From UBA826 sp045564655 (GTDB lineage Bacteria; Chloroflexota; Dehalococcoidia; Lucifugimonadales; UBA826), in assembly GCA_045564655.1 (NCBI GenBank), contig JBJLGX010000023.1, positions 1-32,445 on the forward strand: a DNA stretch of 32,445 bases, in the 5' to 3' direction. The notes beneath the pieces were generated by a model. That model had not been told where the DNA came from, made no database searches, and worked only from the letters and a program-made list of their open reading frames with translations. Below are positions 32,049-32,445 of the stretch, piece after piece. Position 1 is the first letter of the stretch; each line of letters starts with the position of its first letter. The position numbers were made by a program, and so were the translations under genes.

Positions 32049-32445
32049 CTAATTAGCTAGAACTTTATCTGCTTCATACCATGAAGGAGGCTCTTCTCCT
32101 GGTTCAGGTAGTATGTGGCCGCCTTCCATAGTCCAGCTTGCTTTTCCTTCAATAATATCTCCACTGACTTCATTGGAATCTACTCCAGTTATGTCACAAA
32201 ACATTTCCAGCATTCCATTAAGTATTTGAGCAATAGTGTCATCAGTTCTTCCGCCCCTATTTCTTCCGGCAATATAATACTTGGTGTTAAAAGATTTAAC
32301 CCCTCTTCCTCTATCATCAGGGAAAGAGCCTGTTTCATCTAATTCGAGAAATTCTGTGTGAACAAAATTTCTAGGTGCAGCAGAAATACCACAATGAACA
32401 TCAGTAACTCCGAGTGCTATTTTTTGTCTTTGCTCATAACTCAAA
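32049..32445 (-). CDS. Tautomerase-superfamily protein, cis-CaaD/MIF-like (5' end outside window)
   Basis: The frame is open to the window edge. The visible 132 residues begin at LSYEQRQKIA, which in this family follows the N-terminal catalytic Pro1 and first strand, so the start is missing. The TTG at 32444 is unlikely to be the real start. Visible matches to the cis-3-chloroacrylic acid dehalogenase branch are DVHCGI (His28 equivalent), GRNRGGR (Arg70/Arg73 pair), WTMEGG (Glu114 equivalent) and HILPEPGEE near the end. The family's Tyr103 appears not to be conserved. Dehalogenation or simple keto-enol tautomerisation of a small acid are both possible. It is convergent with the NIPSNAP gene. 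Confidence 0.8.
   Translation of the reverse strand, partial: LSYEQRQKIALGVTDVHCGISAAPRNFVHTEFLELDETGSFPDDRGRGVKSFNTKYYIAGRNRGGRTDDTIAQILNGMLEMFCDITGVDSNEVSGDIIEGKASWTMEGGHILPEPGEEPPSWYEADKVLAN

Overview
The window is a low-GC (about one-third G+C by eye), densely packed bacterial chromosome segment. Nearly all genes have intact housekeeping or metabolic frames, and there is no phage, transposase or CRISPR signal. The gene mix is NAD-dependent ligase, a PAC2-family protein, DegV, a DUF2520-panB-panC cluster, tandem zinc dehydrogenases, NIPSNAP-type proteins and several type I sulfatases. That mix, in AT-rich DNA, suggests a marine Chloroflexota bacterium of the SAR202/Dehalococcoidia type. 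This is an inference from gene content; no marker gene in the window proves it.

Layout. (1) 1-3668, minus strand: ligA, then a lipoprotein, then a secreted collagen-like protein that runs off the left edge. (2) 3669-4847: a leader with a strong terminator hairpin directly before a CysM-like cysteine synthase, which meets gyrB tail to tail. (3) 7048-11757, plus strand: a DUF2520 Rossmann dehydrogenase, panB, panC, surE and an MFS transporter; the first three form a pantothenate-synthesis unit. (4) 11754-17419, minus strand: a complete pyruvate dehydrogenase set (lpdA-pdhA-pdhB-pdhC) followed by nudC, with a 16-bp palindrome in its upstream region. (5) 17528-19401: tRNA-Phe, tRNA-Gly, DegV, a bacterial PH-domain membrane protein and tRNA-Asn. 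(6) 19559-25584: small conserved genes, two tandem paralogous zinc dehydrogenases behind a tiny membrane-protein gene, a PAC2 protein, a stand-alone formyl-tetrahydrofolate-type formyltransferase domain and msrB. (7) 25494-27486: a rearranged patch around a MATE transporter, with duplicated msrB/sulfatase 3' ends, a 75-bp copy of the MATE tail and a perfect 52-bp palindrome. (8) 27375-32445: two divergent sulfatases separated by a small ribbon-helix-helix-like gene, then pentapeptide-repeat and double-NIPSNAP genes in one unit, and a tautomerase cut by the right edge.

The two most unusual items are the collagen-like surface gene at the left edge and the palindrome-linked mosaic around the MATE gene. 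The collagen gene lies on the minus strand and is easily mistaken for plus-strand frames. The mosaic shows that an msrB/sulfatase convergent junction exists in two diverged copies on either side of the transporter. The sulfatase-NIPSNAP-tautomerase cluster looks like an accessory catabolic island. Several genes use GTG or TTG starts supported by good Shine-Dalgarno sequences; I moved starts where the sequence argued for it. No stretch longer than 300 bases lacks a gene.
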